Shown here: in pieces, positions 1 through 6,604 of the stretch
Numbering within the stretch: the first letter of the stretch is position 1
Layout: every line of letters starts with the position of its first letter
Source: CAYYWP01 sp050176585
GTDB taxonomy: Bacteria > Desulfobacterota > Binatia > HRBIN30 > CADEER01
Assembly (NCBI GenBank): GCA_050176585.1
Contig: JBFXHX010000071.1
Location: 1 to 13,980 of the forward strand
Direction of reading: 5' to 3'
Length of the DNA: 13,980 bases
The notes under the pieces: model-generated
The model's input: the letters and a program-made list of their open reading frames with translations, nothing else
Told to the model about the DNA's origin: nothing
Database searches by the model: none
Program-made: the position numbers and the translations under genes

Positions 1-39
1 GTGCACCATCTGCTCCGGCGTGAACTTACTCGTCCGCAT
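1..39 (-). CDS. IS3-family transposase OrfA, N-terminal 13 residues (runs off left edge)
   Basis: On the minus strand an ATG at 39 opens the peptide MRTSKFTPEQMVH, which resembles the N-terminus of IS3-family OrfA proteins (helix-turn-helix subunit that binds the element ends). An AAGGAG ribosome site lies about 11 bases upstream of the ATG and supports the start. The rest of the gene is outside the window. In an intact IS3 element OrfA precedes OrfB in the same direction. Here OrfA lies downstream of the OrfB remnant at 142-411, so it must belong to a different copy, in tandem orientation. Only 13 residues are visible, so the family call is tentative. Confidence 0.55.
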   Translation of the reverse strand, partial: MRTSKFTPEQMVH

Positions 40-141
40 CGTCCCATCTCCTTCGCGTGGTCAGGGGAGTGCGTTCGAGGCCTCTTTACGGGAGATCGTG
101 CGGATCAGGAAAGCGGGTCAAGACCAGGTAGTGCTTCACCC

Positions 142-411
142 TCACGCGGCCGAGCCCATGAGCAGCTTGGCCGCATACTCCGCCGGCGCCAGATTGCCGA
201 TGCTGAATGCGGTCTGGTTTCGTTGTAGTCGCGCCGCCACTCGGCGAGCCAGGTGCGCATCTGGTCGAGCGACTCGAACCAGTGGGTATTCAAGCATTCA
301 TCGCGCAGCCGTCCGTTGAAACTCTCGATCAGCCCGTTCTCCGTCGGCTTGCCCGGCGGGATGAATGCGAGCGTGACACGATGCTGATACGCCCAGCCGT
401 CGAGCACGCGG
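142..411 (-). pseudogene. IS3-family transposase OrfB, C-terminal remnant with frameshift
   Basis: The minus-strand translation contains the end of an IS3 OrfB integrase core (rve/DDE): PGKPTENGLIESFNGRLRDE, then a WF...LAEWRRDYNETRPHSA segment. It carries the last catalytic Glu of the DDE triad. The first two Asp residues are missing because similarity starts only near the LDGWAY residues at about 410. After NETRPHSA the frame changes near 199-204. Restoring one base (gc-atcggc read as gcc-atc-ggc) recovers the usual ending NLAPAEYAAKLLMGSAA and a TGA at 144-142. The gene is therefore 5'-truncated and frameshifted and cannot make active transposase. No convincing terminal inverted repeat was found between 40 and 141. 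Confidence 0.85.
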
Positions 412-509
412 CGGCGCGCTCACGCCACAGCCGCGGGTGGCGCCCATGTGACGCGTTCGTCTGGGCCGGCCAACGTTGCGGAGCGCGAGCTTTGAAAAGC
501 TTCAACGCG

Positions 510-567
510 CTCACCGCGGACGCGCATGCGCGCAGAGTATCTCCGCATCTCTGCGTTTCGCGGTGAG
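510..567. repeat. Nested inverted repeat / possible intergenic repetitive hairpin
   Basis: CTCACCGCG at 510-518 is matched perfectly by CGCGGTGAG at 559-567. Inside it, CGCAGAG at 531-537 is matched by CTCTGCG at 549-555. The two arms nest on the same axis, giving a long interrupted stem-loop of 58 bases. It sits just downstream of the DUF1989 gene, whose stop is at 576, and next to transposase debris. It could act as a terminator for that gene or be a mobile palindromic repeat. The wording of the arms resembles intergenic repeats I associate with high-GC environmental bacteria, but that is recollection and not a search. There is no T-run, so a classical intrinsic terminator is not supported. 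Confidence 0.6.
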
Positions 568-575
568 GAGTTCGA

Positions 576-1169
576 CTAGTCGAGGATCTCGAGTGCCAAA
601 GAGGTGAGGTTCTTCGCGTTGATCGGCAGGATGTCCTGCGAGCACGCCGTCAGCACGATGTAGCAGTCGAGCTCGGCGCGCAGCGTGATCGAGTCGCCGG
701 CTTTCGTCAGTGCGGGCTCCCAGCTCAGCGTGCCGTCTGGGCCGACGGGGAGATTGGTGAAGATGTTGATCGGCTGTGGGATCTCGATGTCCGCATAGCC
801 GAAGCCAGCCATGACTTTTTCGAGGTTCTCCTGACAGGAGGGGTGCCAGCCCGCGCAGCCGAGCAGCTCGTAGCGGGTCGGATCGCAAGCGGCGATGAGC
901 ATGTCGTGCTTCCCGGGCGTGTCGTCGGCGAGGAACGTGAGAATCGGCCGGCGCTTATTGGTGACGAACTGCTGCCCGACTTTTGGGAAGAGGTTGTTGT
1001 TCCAAACGCGCGTGTGCTCTGCGCTCTGATACTCGCGCACGCCGTCGGTACAAAAGGCGAACAGATCGCCGCACTGCTGGCCCTCGACGTCGATGCAGCG
1101 AAAGCGCTGTCCGGCCGACAGCCGCGCGCCCCGGCCCTCACGGGCCGGGATCACTATGTGCTCGACCAT
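576..1169 (-). CDS. DUF1989 / urea carboxylase-associated family protein
   Basis: A 197-residue protein covers most of a DUF1989 domain. Visible landmarks are CIDVEGQQCGDLFAF (about 25-39), the HTRVW segment (52-56), FPKVGQQFVTNKRRPILTF (61-79), an ADDTPGKHD segment (81-89), AACDPTRYELLG (94-105) and the C-terminal SQDILPINAKN (177-187). DUF1989 proteins often accompany urea carboxylase and allophanate hydrolase and are annotated as urea carboxylase- or aminomethyltransferase-associated; their biochemical role is not settled. No urea carboxylase or transporter gene is visible here. The reading frame is open upstream to 1442, but that extension is low-complexity and overlaps the next gene. The ATG at 1169 sits where family similarity begins, although its ribosome site is weak. 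A 71-base gap separates it from the upstream secreted-protein gene on the same strand, so co-transcription is possible. The conserved Cys and His residues suggest metal binding, which is inference. Confidence 0.85.
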   Translation of the reverse strand: MVEHIVIPAREGRGARLSAGQRFRCIDVEGQQCGDLFAFCTDGVREYQSAEHTRVWNNNLFPKVGQQFVTNKRRPILTFLADDTPGKHDMLIAACDPTRYELLGCAGWHPSCQENLEKVMAGFGYADIEIPQPINIFTNLPVGPDGTLSWEPALTKAGDSITLRAELDCYIVLTACSQDILPINAKNLTSLALEILD

Positions 1170-1240
1170 TTCTGCGCCACTGGAGTCATCAGCTGGTCGA
1201 ATGTCACCCGTTCGAGGCGATACGTCAAACCGCCACAGGG

Positions 1241-1813
1241 CTACGGATTTCGGGTTCCCGTTCCCTCGGTGACGAAGTTGACGACGCCTGCTGTGCAGGT
1301 CAGCGGACCTGCCGGCGGCCCCTCGGCATAAGTCGATCCATCGCCCGCGCCAGAGGTGTGGATCGTGAACGATACCGCTTTCCCGCCGTTGCGCGTTCCG
1401 ATGAGCGAAAAAGGTTGCCCGGTGAGAATCGTCCCGCCACAAGCCGCCGGTCGTCCTTGAAAATGGAAGGTGAGCACGCCTTCTGCCTGGAAACTGTTCG
1501 CGTCGGACCCGGTCACCATGTACGTCCCGGTGAGATTGTAATTCAACGCCGTGCAGGTGGTGGCCCCTATGCTGATTCCCGCACCGCCGGTGACACCGCC
1601 GTTACCATTGAACTGCAGATGGCCGTTCGTCAGAGCGGCGGCGACCAACCCGCGTGCCGCACAGCCGGCGTCCGCGACCAGTTGGGCCTGTCCCGAGCTG
1701 TTGAACACGTACACGCCGTCGAGCAGCCTGTTCGAAGACTGCGCGTGTCCCGCCGCTCGCAGCACCAGCAATGTCGCGACCATGGCAACAACGAAAAAAG
1801 CTCGACTCTTCAC
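1241..1813 (-). CDS. Secreted protein of unknown function
   Basis: A 190-residue protein begins with a clear Sec signal peptide: a basic start (KSR), a hydrophobic core at about residues 6-18 and a likely cleavage after AGHA (residue 24). The mature part is rich in Gly, Thr, Ser and Asn and has alternating hydrophobic residues, as in a beta-rich extracellular fold. It holds exactly four cysteines (51, 87, 125, 173), enough for two disulfides. I do not recognise the family. The start is a GTG at 1813, chosen because GGAGGA lies 5 bases upstream and the signal peptide begins there; the frame is open further upstream to 2008 but that part is low-complexity. The downstream neighbour on the same strand is the DUF1989 gene, with no obvious functional link. 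Confidence 0.75.
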   Translation of the reverse strand: MKSRAFFVVAMVATLLVLRAAGHAQSSNRLLDGVYVFNSSGQAQLVADAGCAARGLVAAALTNGHLQFNGNGGVTGGAGISIGATTCTALNYNLTGTYMVTGSDANSFQAEGVLTFHFQGRPAACGGTILTGQPFSLIGTRNGGKAVSFTIHTSGAGDGSTYAEGPPAGPLTCTAGVVNFVTEGTGTRNP

Positions 1814-2138
1814 GATCGTCCTCCGGGAACTGAGATTCTTCAGGCCTAATGGGGATCGAGATCTAATGCAAAGGGAAAACCGGGTGCCAGCGCTTTCGCG
1901 CGCACTGCTGCGCGAGCTCGGGTATTGGCGATGGTGCTCCTCGCCCTCGCTGCGCGGCCGCCGCTGCTGCGGCGTGTAAACGCGACCGCGCGAGCTGGAT
2001 GAACTCACTGCCGCGCGTAGATGCTAGTTGAGCGGCATCGGCACGCTGCAAACGGCCACTTAGGTCGGACCACATCGAAGACAGCGGAAAAGTCGCCGCC
2101 GCTGGCGACGTGCACGGTGCCGTAGTCGCCGCGGACCG
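1814..2138. other. 325-base intergenic stretch, no gene supported
   Basis: This lies between the stop of the flavin oxidoreductase and the start of the secreted-protein gene, both on the minus strand. It must hold the promoter of the secreted-protein gene and possibly a terminator for the oxidoreductase. I saw no convincing -35/-10 pair and no hairpin followed by a T-run. Open frames crossing it are extensions or shadows of the flanking genes. Confidence 0.5.
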
Positions 2139-3344
2139 TCAGCCGGCTATTCCCTCCGCGGCCACAGGCGGCTCGCGTAGCGGGCACGCCGTCGGCTCGC
2201 GGCCCACCGGCAGGAGGCAGAGGTTGCAATGCGTGCAGCCCGCGTCGGTCGCGATGCCGTCGGCGTACGCGCGCACCAGATCGGGCCGGCGGATCAGCGC
2301 CCGCGCGAGCGCAACGAATTGATAGCCGTCGGCGAGCGCGTGCTCGATCGTCTCGAGCCGGTTCACGCCGCCGAGCAGCATGAGGGGCGTCCGCAGGCCG
2401 TCGAGAAACCGCCGCGCCGCCGACTCGAAGAACGCCTCCTGGAAAGCCCAGTCGCGATAGATGAAGCGCGTCAACAACGGGAGCACCATGCGCCGCAGTC
2501 GCCGCGGATCGCGCGCCAAGATGGTCGGGAGCACGTTGTCGCCCCGCATGTGGTACAGCGGTTCCTTCGTCATGTGGCCGCCGGTCAGCTGGAAAGCGTC
2601 GACCGTCCCGTCGGCTTCGAGCAAGCGCGCGACGGCGAGTGCGTCCGACGCGCTGAGGCCGCGCGCGAAACCGTCCTCCATGTTGAACTTCACGTACACG
2701 GCGGCGCGCGTGCCCGCGGCCTCCCGCACGGCGCGCAGCACTTCGCGCGTCAATCGGGCGCGGTTCTCGAGCGAGCCGCCCCAGCGATCGGTCCGCCGGT
2801 TGCTCCACGGTGAGAGGAACTGGCTCAGCAGATAGCCTGTGGCGACGTGTACCTCGAGCGCGTCGAAGCCGACGTCGACAGCGCGGGCCGCGGCGCGGGC
2901 ATGGTCCGCGACCAGCCGGGCGAGCGTCGCCTCGTCGGCTGGTTGCGACCACGTGCTCGTCTGCCAGCTGTAGGCGCGGTTCGGGCCGATCGGTTGCGAG
3001 CCGGTGACGCGCCGGTTGGCGTACCGGCCGGCGTGCCCGAGCTGGATCGCTGCCGCGGCTCCTTCGGCGTGCATCGCCGCGCAGAAACGGGCGAGCCCGG
3101 GTTGCGCCGCTTCGCTGAGCCATATCTGGTTGGGGATCGAGCGGCCGTCGGCGGACACGGCACAGTACGCGAGCGTCGTCATGGCGACCCCGCCGGCGGC
3201 GAACTCGCGGTGCCACGCAATGAGCTCATCCGTGACCAGCCCGCCGCGCGTGCGGGTTTCGTATGTCGCCGCCTTGACGACGCGATTGCGCAGCTCGATT
3301 GGGCCGAGCCGCGCGGGAGTCAGCAGACGGAGCACCGGCGCCAT
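2139..3344 (-). CDS. NADH:flavin oxidoreductase, Old Yellow Enzyme family
   Basis: A 401-residue FMN-dependent TIM-barrel enzyme; the family reduces activated C=C bonds such as enones and enals with NAD(P)H. Family landmarks are the N-terminal LxPxxLGPIELRNRVV (about 8-23), QLGHAGR (101-107), HVATGYLLSQFLSP followed by NRRTDRWGGSLENR (166-195), VKFNMEDG (218-225) and LLGGVN (323-328). A cysteine cluster C370, C373, C376, C387 (CxxCxxC-x10-C) resembles the 4Fe-4S ligand set of the 2,4-dienoyl-CoA reductase / trimethylamine dehydrogenase branch, but the protein lacks the extra flavin/NAD domains of those enzymes. The usual second substrate-binding His/Asn in the HxxH motif is Thr169. The ATG at 3344 is chosen over the in-frame GTG at 3353 because GGAGG (3357-3353) is 8 bases from the ATG and overlaps the GTG. 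It lies 275 bases downstream of the AraC-type gene, with its own possible promoter. The substrate is unknown. Confidence 0.9.
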   Translation of the reverse strand: MAPVLRLLTPARLGPIELRNRVVKAATYETRTRGGLVTDELIAWHREFAAGGVAMTTLAYCAVSADGRSIPNQIWLSEAAQPGLARFCAAMHAEGAAAAIQLGHAGRYANRRVTGSQPIGPNRAYSWQTSTWSQPADEATLARLVADHARAAARAVDVGFDALEVHVATGYLLSQFLSPWSNRRTDRWGGSLENRARLTREVLRAVREAAGTRAAVYVKFNMEDGFARGLSASDALAVARLLEADGTVDAFQLTGGHMTKEPLYHMRGDNVLPTILARDPRRLRRMVLPLLTRFIYRDWAFQEAFFESAARRFLDGLRTPLMLLGGVNRLETIEHALADGYQFVALARALIRRPDLVRAYADGIATDAGCTHCNLCLLPVGREPTACPLREPPVAAEGIAG

Positions 3345-3402
3345 GAACTTCACCTCCGGAGTCAGCTTTCGGGATCAGTGACTCCGCAATTCGCGCGCAC
3401 TC

Positions 3403-3438
3403 CTTATAGTCTGTTGGACGGTGGGAAAAACCTTCCCA
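3403..3438 (-). promoter_or_regulatory. Candidate promoter and overlapping hairpin for the flavin oxidoreductase
   Basis: On the minus strand TATAAG (3408-3403) resembles a -10 box and lies about 60 bases before the ATG. The -35 region at 17-base spacing is poor (T-rich). It falls within a perfect inverted repeat, TGGGAA-AAACC-TTCCCA (3422-3438), which could be an operator or a small hairpin. The assignment rests on sequence inspection only. Confidence 0.3.
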
Positions 3439-3619
3439 GGGGCAGCACCGAGGAGCCGCCCGCCGTACGCGCTCGAGTATGCCGCTCGGTACGCACGGGC
3501 GCGAGGTACGCATCCCATAGTCGGAGTCACTCTCTGACGAGTCTCGTCCCTGCCACGCGCGGCCGCGCGGCCCTCGGGCTGAGCCCTTGCGCCGCCTGGG
3601 CCACGTCCTGGGCGCGCGT

Positions 3620-4606
3620 TTACGCGCCGCGCCGCGGCCGATCTCCGGATGCCGGCCGGTGGTGCGCCAGCTCACGCGGGCGCTGCAGTATGACCGGCCA
3701 CGCCGGCACTTCACCGTGCGCGGCGGACCGCGGCGCCCCGGAGCCGGGCGGCGTGCGCTCCCGCGACCGAAATTCGCTCGGCGCCACACCCGTCGCACGC
3801 TTGAAATCACGGCTGAAGTGAAACTGGTCGTAATACCCCAACGTCTCCGCGATCTCGGCCAGCTTCTCGTCCGTCTCGATCAGCCGCCTCGTGGCCTCGT
3901 TGAGGCGTTGGCGCTTGAGCCAATGCAGCGGAGTCGTCCCGGTCGCCGACTTGAACGTGCGGAAGAAGCTCGAGAGGCTCATGCCCGCCGTACGCGCCAT
4001 GTCGGATACTCGAAGGCGTTCACCGTGGCGCCAGCGCAACACGTCCATCGGCCGCTGCAACGCGCTCGGGATGTCTGGTCTGCGGTCCGCCGCCGGAAGC
4101 GGCATGCGCCGGGACTTCGCTACCAAGCGCAGCAGCGCCGCGAGCTCCCGCTGCAGCGCTGCATCCGTGCCAGCCGGGCGGCGTAGCAGAACCCGAGCAA
4201 TGCGCTGGTACGCCGCCGCCGCGGCTTTTGCGTCGATGCGGCTGATGACCGGCGCGCCAGCAATGGCGAGGGCGTCGTAGAGCCGATTCAGCTGCGCGCC
4301 CTCCACGTGGATCCAGTAGAGCTCCGAGGGCGAGTGGGGCTCGGCCGACCAGTGTGCCGAGTCGACATCGCCGCGCACCCATCCGATGTCCCCCGCGCGG
4401 ACAGGCCAGATGCGCTCTTGATAGTGGATGAAGCCGGCGCCGCGAACGCACAGGAGCACCGTGTGCCCGGCGTCCGTATACTGCCGATCCCGTGATCTGC
4501 CGGCGGAGATGAGGCGCCCCGCGCGCAGCACGAAGCCGGTCATCTCGCGGCCGTCCGCGCGGGTATGCCGGGGGACGAAGACCTCGGCCTTCGTGCGCCG
4601 TCGCAT
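3620..4606 (-). CDS. AraC-family transcriptional regulator
   Basis: A 328-residue DNA-binding regulator. Residues about 25-105 form a cupin-like sensor arm (TVLLCVRGAGFIHY, then VRAGDIGWVRGD), the usual effector-binding half of AraC proteins. Residues about 185-280 form the double helix-turn-helix HTH_18 domain: helix pair one around VSDMARTAGMSLSSFFRTFK (200-219) and helix pair two around LAEIAETLGYYDQFHFSRDF (249-268), ending in the typical RATGVAPSEFR. A roughly 48-residue Arg/Pro-rich tail follows and may be disordered. The start at 4606 gives a full-length family member but has no obvious ribosome site; ATG at residue 22 is the alternative. The gene is divergent from the EthD-dioxygenase pair (131 bases apart) and upstream of the flavin oxidoreductase, so it is the natural candidate regulator of both. 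The effector is not deducible. Confidence 0.9.
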   Translation of the reverse strand: MRRRTKAEVFVPRHTRADGREMTGFVLRAGRLISAGRSRDRQYTDAGHTVLLCVRGAGFIHYQERIWPVRAGDIGWVRGDVDSAHWSAEPHSPSELYWIHVEGAQLNRLYDALAIAGAPVISRIDAKAAAAAYQRIARVLLRRPAGTDAALQRELAALLRLVAKSRRMPLPAADRRPDIPSALQRPMDVLRWRHGERLRVSDMARTAGMSLSSFFRTFKSATGTTPLHWLKRQRLNEATRRLIETDEKLAEIAETLGYYDQFHFSRDFKRATGVAPSEFRSRERTPPGSGAPRSAAHGEVPAWPVILQRPRELAHHRPASGDRPRRGA

Positions 4607-4670
4607 CGAAAAGCAACTTACATGGGATTGGCAAAAATATCCATGGTCGTCAGACCGGGGCGTAGCATAG

Positions 4671-4695
4671 GGTTAGACACCTTACGGTTGGACAC
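4671..4695. promoter_or_regulatory. Tandem direct repeat in the AraC/EthD divergent region (possible operator)
   Basis: GGTTAGACAC (4671-4680) and GGTTGGACAC (4686-4695) are near-identical 10-mers with a 15-base period. They lie in the 131-base divergent spacer, 43 bases upstream of the EthD start. AraC-type regulators bind direct repeats, usually near 21-bp spacing. The 15-base period is therefore unusual but could represent adjacent half sites. I could not place a reliable -35/-10 pair for either gene. Confidence 0.4.
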
Positions 4696-4737
4696 GGGCT
4701 GAGCCGGGCACGCGGCACGGGGAAGGGGACGCGGTAC

Positions 4738-5103
4738 ATGTACTGTGTGAAAATACTCTATCCGAACCGGCCTGGCTCTTCGTTCAATCTGCAGCACTAC
4801 TTCGATGTCCACATCCCGCTCGGATTGCGGCTGATGAAGGAGCATTGCGACCTCGTACCCGCGCGCCTGGAGGTGGATACGCGGCCCTCTGGGATGACGG
4901 CCGACAGCAAAGTCCCGTACCACGCCATATCCTCCATCTACTTCGAACAGAGGGCAGAGGCGGATGCCTGCCGCGCGTTCTTCGGTCGCGAAGAGATCTT
5001 TCGCGAGCTGAGCCGCGATTTTCCGAACTACACCGAGAGCGACCCGGAGATCATCTTCAGCGAGCTGGTCGCCATCGACCCATCGTCGTTCAAGCCGCTG
5101 TAG
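4738..5103 (+). CDS. EthD-family protein (dimeric alpha-beta barrel)
   Basis: A 121-residue protein opens with an EthD-type strand-helix unit: MYCVKILYPN, then FNLQHYFDVHIPLGLRLMK (16-34) with a conserved His25, as in EthD and related ferredoxin-like dimeric barrels. EthD was first described with ethyl tert-butyl ether degradation genes. Relatives include small decarboxylases, cyclases and accessory proteins in aromatic and polyketide catabolism, so the exact reaction is unknown. The ATG is preceded by a purine-rich GGAAGGGGA 8 bases upstream. The gene is first in a two-gene plus-strand unit, with the dioxygenase ATG 43 bases after its stop, and is divergent from the AraC-type regulator. Confidence 0.8.
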   Translation: MYCVKILYPNRPGSSFNLQHYFDVHIPLGLRLMKEHCDLVPARLEVDTRPSGMTADSKVPYHAISSIYFEQRAEADACRAFFGREEIFRELSRDFPNYTESDPEIIFSELVAIDPSSFKPL

Positions 5104-5146
5104 CCGTTGGGGGTTCGACAACCGTACTGGAGCCGAGGAGCGAGCG

Positions 5147-6046
5147 ATGAATACGTCACCCTTGCACGAGGTCACCGAGGCCGATGTCGCCTACTATGAA
5201 GAGAATGGCTTTGTCTGCCTGCGGCAGATGTTCGATTCCGAGTGGGTCGAGCGGATGCGCGGCGCAATCGAGGACGTGTACGGCCAGGGCCCGCAGTTCA
5301 TGAAGATGAACCCCGACGGGACCCCTGGCAAGTTTTGGGTCAACCTGTACGTGTGGAACTTCAACGACGACTTCCGGGCCTTCGCGTTCGAATCGCCGGC
5401 GGCGCAAATTGCGAGCAAGCTCATGAAGAGCTCGCGCATCAACATGATCAGCGACGTGATCTTTCACAAGGCTCCCAAGTCGCCGCACCCGACGCCCTGG
5501 CATCAGGATCAACCGTATTGGTTTGTGGACGGCTGGCAGGTGTGCGGTCTGTGGGTTGCGCTCGACGCCGTCACGCTCGAGAGCGGTGCGGTCGAGTACA
5601 TCAAGGGATCGCACAAGTGGGGTAAGTGGTACGAACCGGAGAGCTTCGACGTCACTGGGAAATACGGGCCGTTTCGCGGCGAGGATACCGAGGAGATGAA
5701 AGCGGCAATGGACGATAAGACATCGGATGGCTTCGAGCCAATGCCGAACATCTCCGCCGAGCGCGACAAGTACGAGATCGTCAGCTTCGATACGGAGCCC
5801 GGCGACTGCATCGTGAACCATTTCTTGACCGTACACTCCGCGCGGGGCAATCCGACGCAACGGAACCGCCGTGCGATCGCTTTCCGCTTCGCCGGCGACG
5901 ACGCCACGTTTGCGGTGCGCAAAGCCGAGTACAGGTTGAAGCCCCACGCCGACCCGAAACTGAAGCCCGGAGACCCATTTCCGCCCGACCACCCGCTCTA
6001 CCCGCAGGTGTGGCCGCCGCGGCGAGACGCGCATCAAGCGGCTTGA
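5147..6046 (+). CDS. Phytanoyl-CoA dioxygenase (PhyH)-family Fe(II)/2-oxoglutarate oxygenase
   Basis: A 299-residue double-stranded beta-helix oxygenase. The iron ligands are visible as H119-x-D121 in the HQDQPYW motif and H230 in TVHSARGN. R241/R242 in the NRRAIAFRF segment is the likely 2-oxoglutarate carboxylate contact. The N-terminal YYEENGFVCLR (16-26) and GAVEYIKGSHKWG (147-159) segments are typical of PhyH proteins. Family members hydroxylate phytanoyl-CoA, ectoine, mitomycin/fumonisin-type metabolites and other small molecules, so the substrate is not fixed by family. GAGGAG lies 6 bases before the ATG. It follows the EthD gene at 43 bases, probably in one transcript controlled by the divergent AraC regulator. 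All core catalytic residues are present, so it should be active. Confidence 0.9.
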   Translation: MNTSPLHEVTEADVAYYEENGFVCLRQMFDSEWVERMRGAIEDVYGQGPQFMKMNPDGTPGKFWVNLYVWNFNDDFRAFAFESPAAQIASKLMKSSRINMISDVIFHKAPKSPHPTPWHQDQPYWFVDGWQVCGLWVALDAVTLESGAVEYIKGSHKWGKWYEPESFDVTGKYGPFRGEDTEEMKAAMDDKTSDGFEPMPNISAERDKYEIVSFDTEPGDCIVNHFLTVHSARGNPTQRNRRAIAFRFAGDDATFAVRKAEYRLKPHADPKLKPGDPFPPDHPLYPQVWPPRRDAHQAA

Positions 6047-6307
6047 TCGACAGCGCCGGGCGGAACGCGACAGCGGCCGATCACCCGCGCGCACTGGCCC
6101 GACGTGCCGGTAGGGACGCGCCGTAGACACCCCTGGTAACTCGCTTCCGGGTCGGCGCCGACGAGCGCCGCACGACGGCGGCTTCAATGGATGGCGCGGC
6201 CCAGCTACGAGCACGAAAGGACGCGCGGCGTGAGCAGGCCGCGCGGCGCGACCGCCGGGTGTCCAAGAGATCGCTCGTACGCTGCTGGCCGGGCGTGCCG
6301 CGTGGGA

Positions 6308-6604
6308 TCAGGAGGCCCCGCTGTCCTCCGGCGCGTCGCGAGCTGCTGGGGCGTCGTCGGCGGTCGTGTCTTTGCCGCGCGTGGCGTTCGCTTCTTCGCT
6401 CTCGAAAATCACCAGCGTGCGGAACGCCCACCAGGCGAGGTTGAACCAGGGCGGCATCGGCAGCTTCCGCGTCACGCCGACCTCCACCGCTCCGGCGCCG
6501 AGGAACGCGAGCCCGGCGAGGGTGCCCAGGTCGAAGTTGCCGCCGGTCGCCCGCCAGATGTCGTCGTCCAGGCCTCGCATGGTCTGAATCAACGCGCGGC
6601 CCAC
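6308..6604 (-). CDS. Small two-helix membrane protein, last gene of the ATPase operon
   Basis: A 98-residue protein. Residues about 25-46 (FDLGTLAGLAFLGAGAVEVG) and 52-68 (PWFNLAWWAFRTLVIF) form two likely membrane helices joined by a short loop, followed by an acidic, disordered tail. The segment RATGGNFDLGTL and the PPWFNLAWWAF stretch recall the membrane part found beside HMA-like domains in P-type ATPase neighbourhoods; this is a recollected resemblance. The GTG at 6604 overlaps the end of the HMA-like gene by 16 bases, implying coupled translation. No ribosome site is visible, and ATG at 6580 is an alternative start. A role as a membrane partner of the upstream ATPase is inferred from context. 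Confidence 0.65.
   Translation of the reverse strand: MGRALIQTMRGLDDDIWRATGGNFDLGTLAGLAFLGAGAVEVGVTRKLPMPPWFNLAWWAFRTLVIFESEEANATRGKDTTADDAPAARDAPEDSGAS

Noticed and set aside
40..141. Possible IS circle junction between the two transposase remnants
   Set aside because: I could not find matching terminal inverted repeats or a TGA...TCA pair of ends, so a junction is not supported.
2005..3216. Long minus-strand frame across the oxidoreductase gene, with a protein-like C-terminus beyond 2139
   Set aside because: Most of it is an Arg-rich shadow of the flavin oxidoreductase in another frame. The tail is too short to support a separate gene.
3465..3512. Three GTACGC copies (3465, 3489, 3506) upstream of the flavin oxidoreductase
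   Set aside because: Periods of 24 and 17 bases are irregular, and short GC-rich hexamers are common here.
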